This document shows, piece by piece, positions 6,453 through 6,529 of a DNA stretch of 6,529 bases; within the stretch, counting starts at the first letter, position 1; every line of letters starts with the position of its first letter. Source of the DNA: an uncultured Lachnospiraceae bacterium (GTDB lineage Bacteria > Bacillota > Clostridia > Lachnospirales > Lachnospiraceae); assembly GCA_945492935.1 (NCBI GenBank), contig CALYVE010000102.1, positions 1 through 6,529 of the forward strand. The letters run 5' to 3'. The notes below the pieces were generated by a model. It was not told where the DNA came from. It saw only the letters and a program-made list of their open reading frames with translations, and ran no database searches. The translations under genes were made by a program, and so were the position numbers.

Positions 6453-6529
6453 CCGCGCCACAAGGCCGCGGTATACAAGAAAGAGTCTTGCTTGCAAGAC
6501 TCTCGCGCCGAGCGCGGTTGCTTTTGCAA
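6453..6529. repeat. GC-rich cluster of small inverted repeats upstream of tyrS
   Basis: Four inverted repeats lie nearly end to end: CCGCGCC with GGCcGCGG (6453-6471, one bulged C, loop ACAA); a perfect 10-bp repeat, AGAGTCTTGC with GCAAGACTCT (6482-6503, two-base centre); CGCGC with GCGCG (6504-6516, loop CGA); and TTGC with GCAA (6518-6529, loop TTTT). The first and third contain, on the minus strand, similar cores of ACCGCG followed by GGCGCG. Base composition is very different from the AT-rich neighbourhood. This looks like a structured leader or a dispersed intergenic repeat that continues past the right edge. Confidence 0.6.
6474..6503 (-). terminator. Candidate intrinsic terminator or leader hairpin upstream of tyrS
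   Basis: On the minus strand the perfect 10-bp inverted repeat at 6482-6503 is followed by TTCTTGTA, a short T-rich tail. It could end transcription of a gene lying beyond the right edge, or act within the tyrS leader. The near-zero loop means that the innermost pairs must open to form the hairpin, and the T-tract is interrupted, so this is only a candidate. Confidence 0.35.

Noticed and set aside
6460..6480. T-box antiterminator suggested by TATACCGCGG on the minus strand
   Set aside because: The required UGGN just before ACCGCG is missing (the sequence is TGTATACCGCG), and no terminator with a T-run follows before tyrS.
6387..6529. Possible C-terminal ends of an upstream minus-strand gene (stops at 6401-6403 or 6387-6389)
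   Set aside because: All three frames are open through the GC-rich patch, so none stands out. The inverted repeats argue for non-coding structure. A real gene cannot be excluded without sequence beyond the edge.

Overview
The window reads as chromosomal DNA of a low-GC Firmicute, most likely a gut-type Clostridia (Lachnospiraceae-like) bacterium. This is inferred from protein resemblance (type III glutamine synthetase, LdhA-like D-lactate dehydrogenase, bacterial TyrRS), strong AGGAGG-type ribosome binding sites and AT-rich spacers. All five genes I can support lie on the minus strand, so transcription runs from high to low coordinates. No mobile element, CRISPR array, tRNA or rRNA is visible.

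In transcription order: (a) 6372-6529 is the region upstream of tyrS. Its outer part (about 6440-6529) is strikingly GC-rich and packed with small perfect inverted repeats. Its inner part carries three alternating GCAAT/ATTGC arms just before the tyrS ribosome binding site. (b) 5151-6371 is tyrS, tyrosyl-tRNA synthetase, complete. (c) 5057-5150 holds a good sigma-A-type promoter framed by a 9-bp inverted repeat. (d) 4817-5056 is a 79-residue protein I do not recognise. (e) 4733-4816 holds a terminator-like hairpin and the ribosome binding site of the next gene. (f) 3269-4732 is a 487-residue protein of unknown function: an N-terminal membrane hairpin, a pure Gln-Glu repeat, a lysine-rich linker and a C-terminal soluble domain. 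(g) 2203-3222 is ldhA, an NAD-dependent D-lactate dehydrogenase. (h) 2077-2202 is an intergenic region with a clear promoter. (i) 1-2076 is glnN, a type III glutamine synthetase whose last residues run off the left edge.

The known genes do ordinary jobs: charging tRNA with tyrosine, regenerating NAD+ by reducing pyruvate to D-lactate, and assimilating ammonium into glutamine. They do not form one pathway. The 79-residue gene, the 487-residue gene and ldhA may share the promoter at 5115-5143, because no other strong promoter is visible between them. glnN has its own promoter. I see no convincing new multi-gene system. The least explained parts are the 487-residue membrane protein with its repeat, the small gene before it, and the hairpin-rich DNA upstream of tyrS. 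The last 30 or so bases at the left edge look like they contain base-calling errors.
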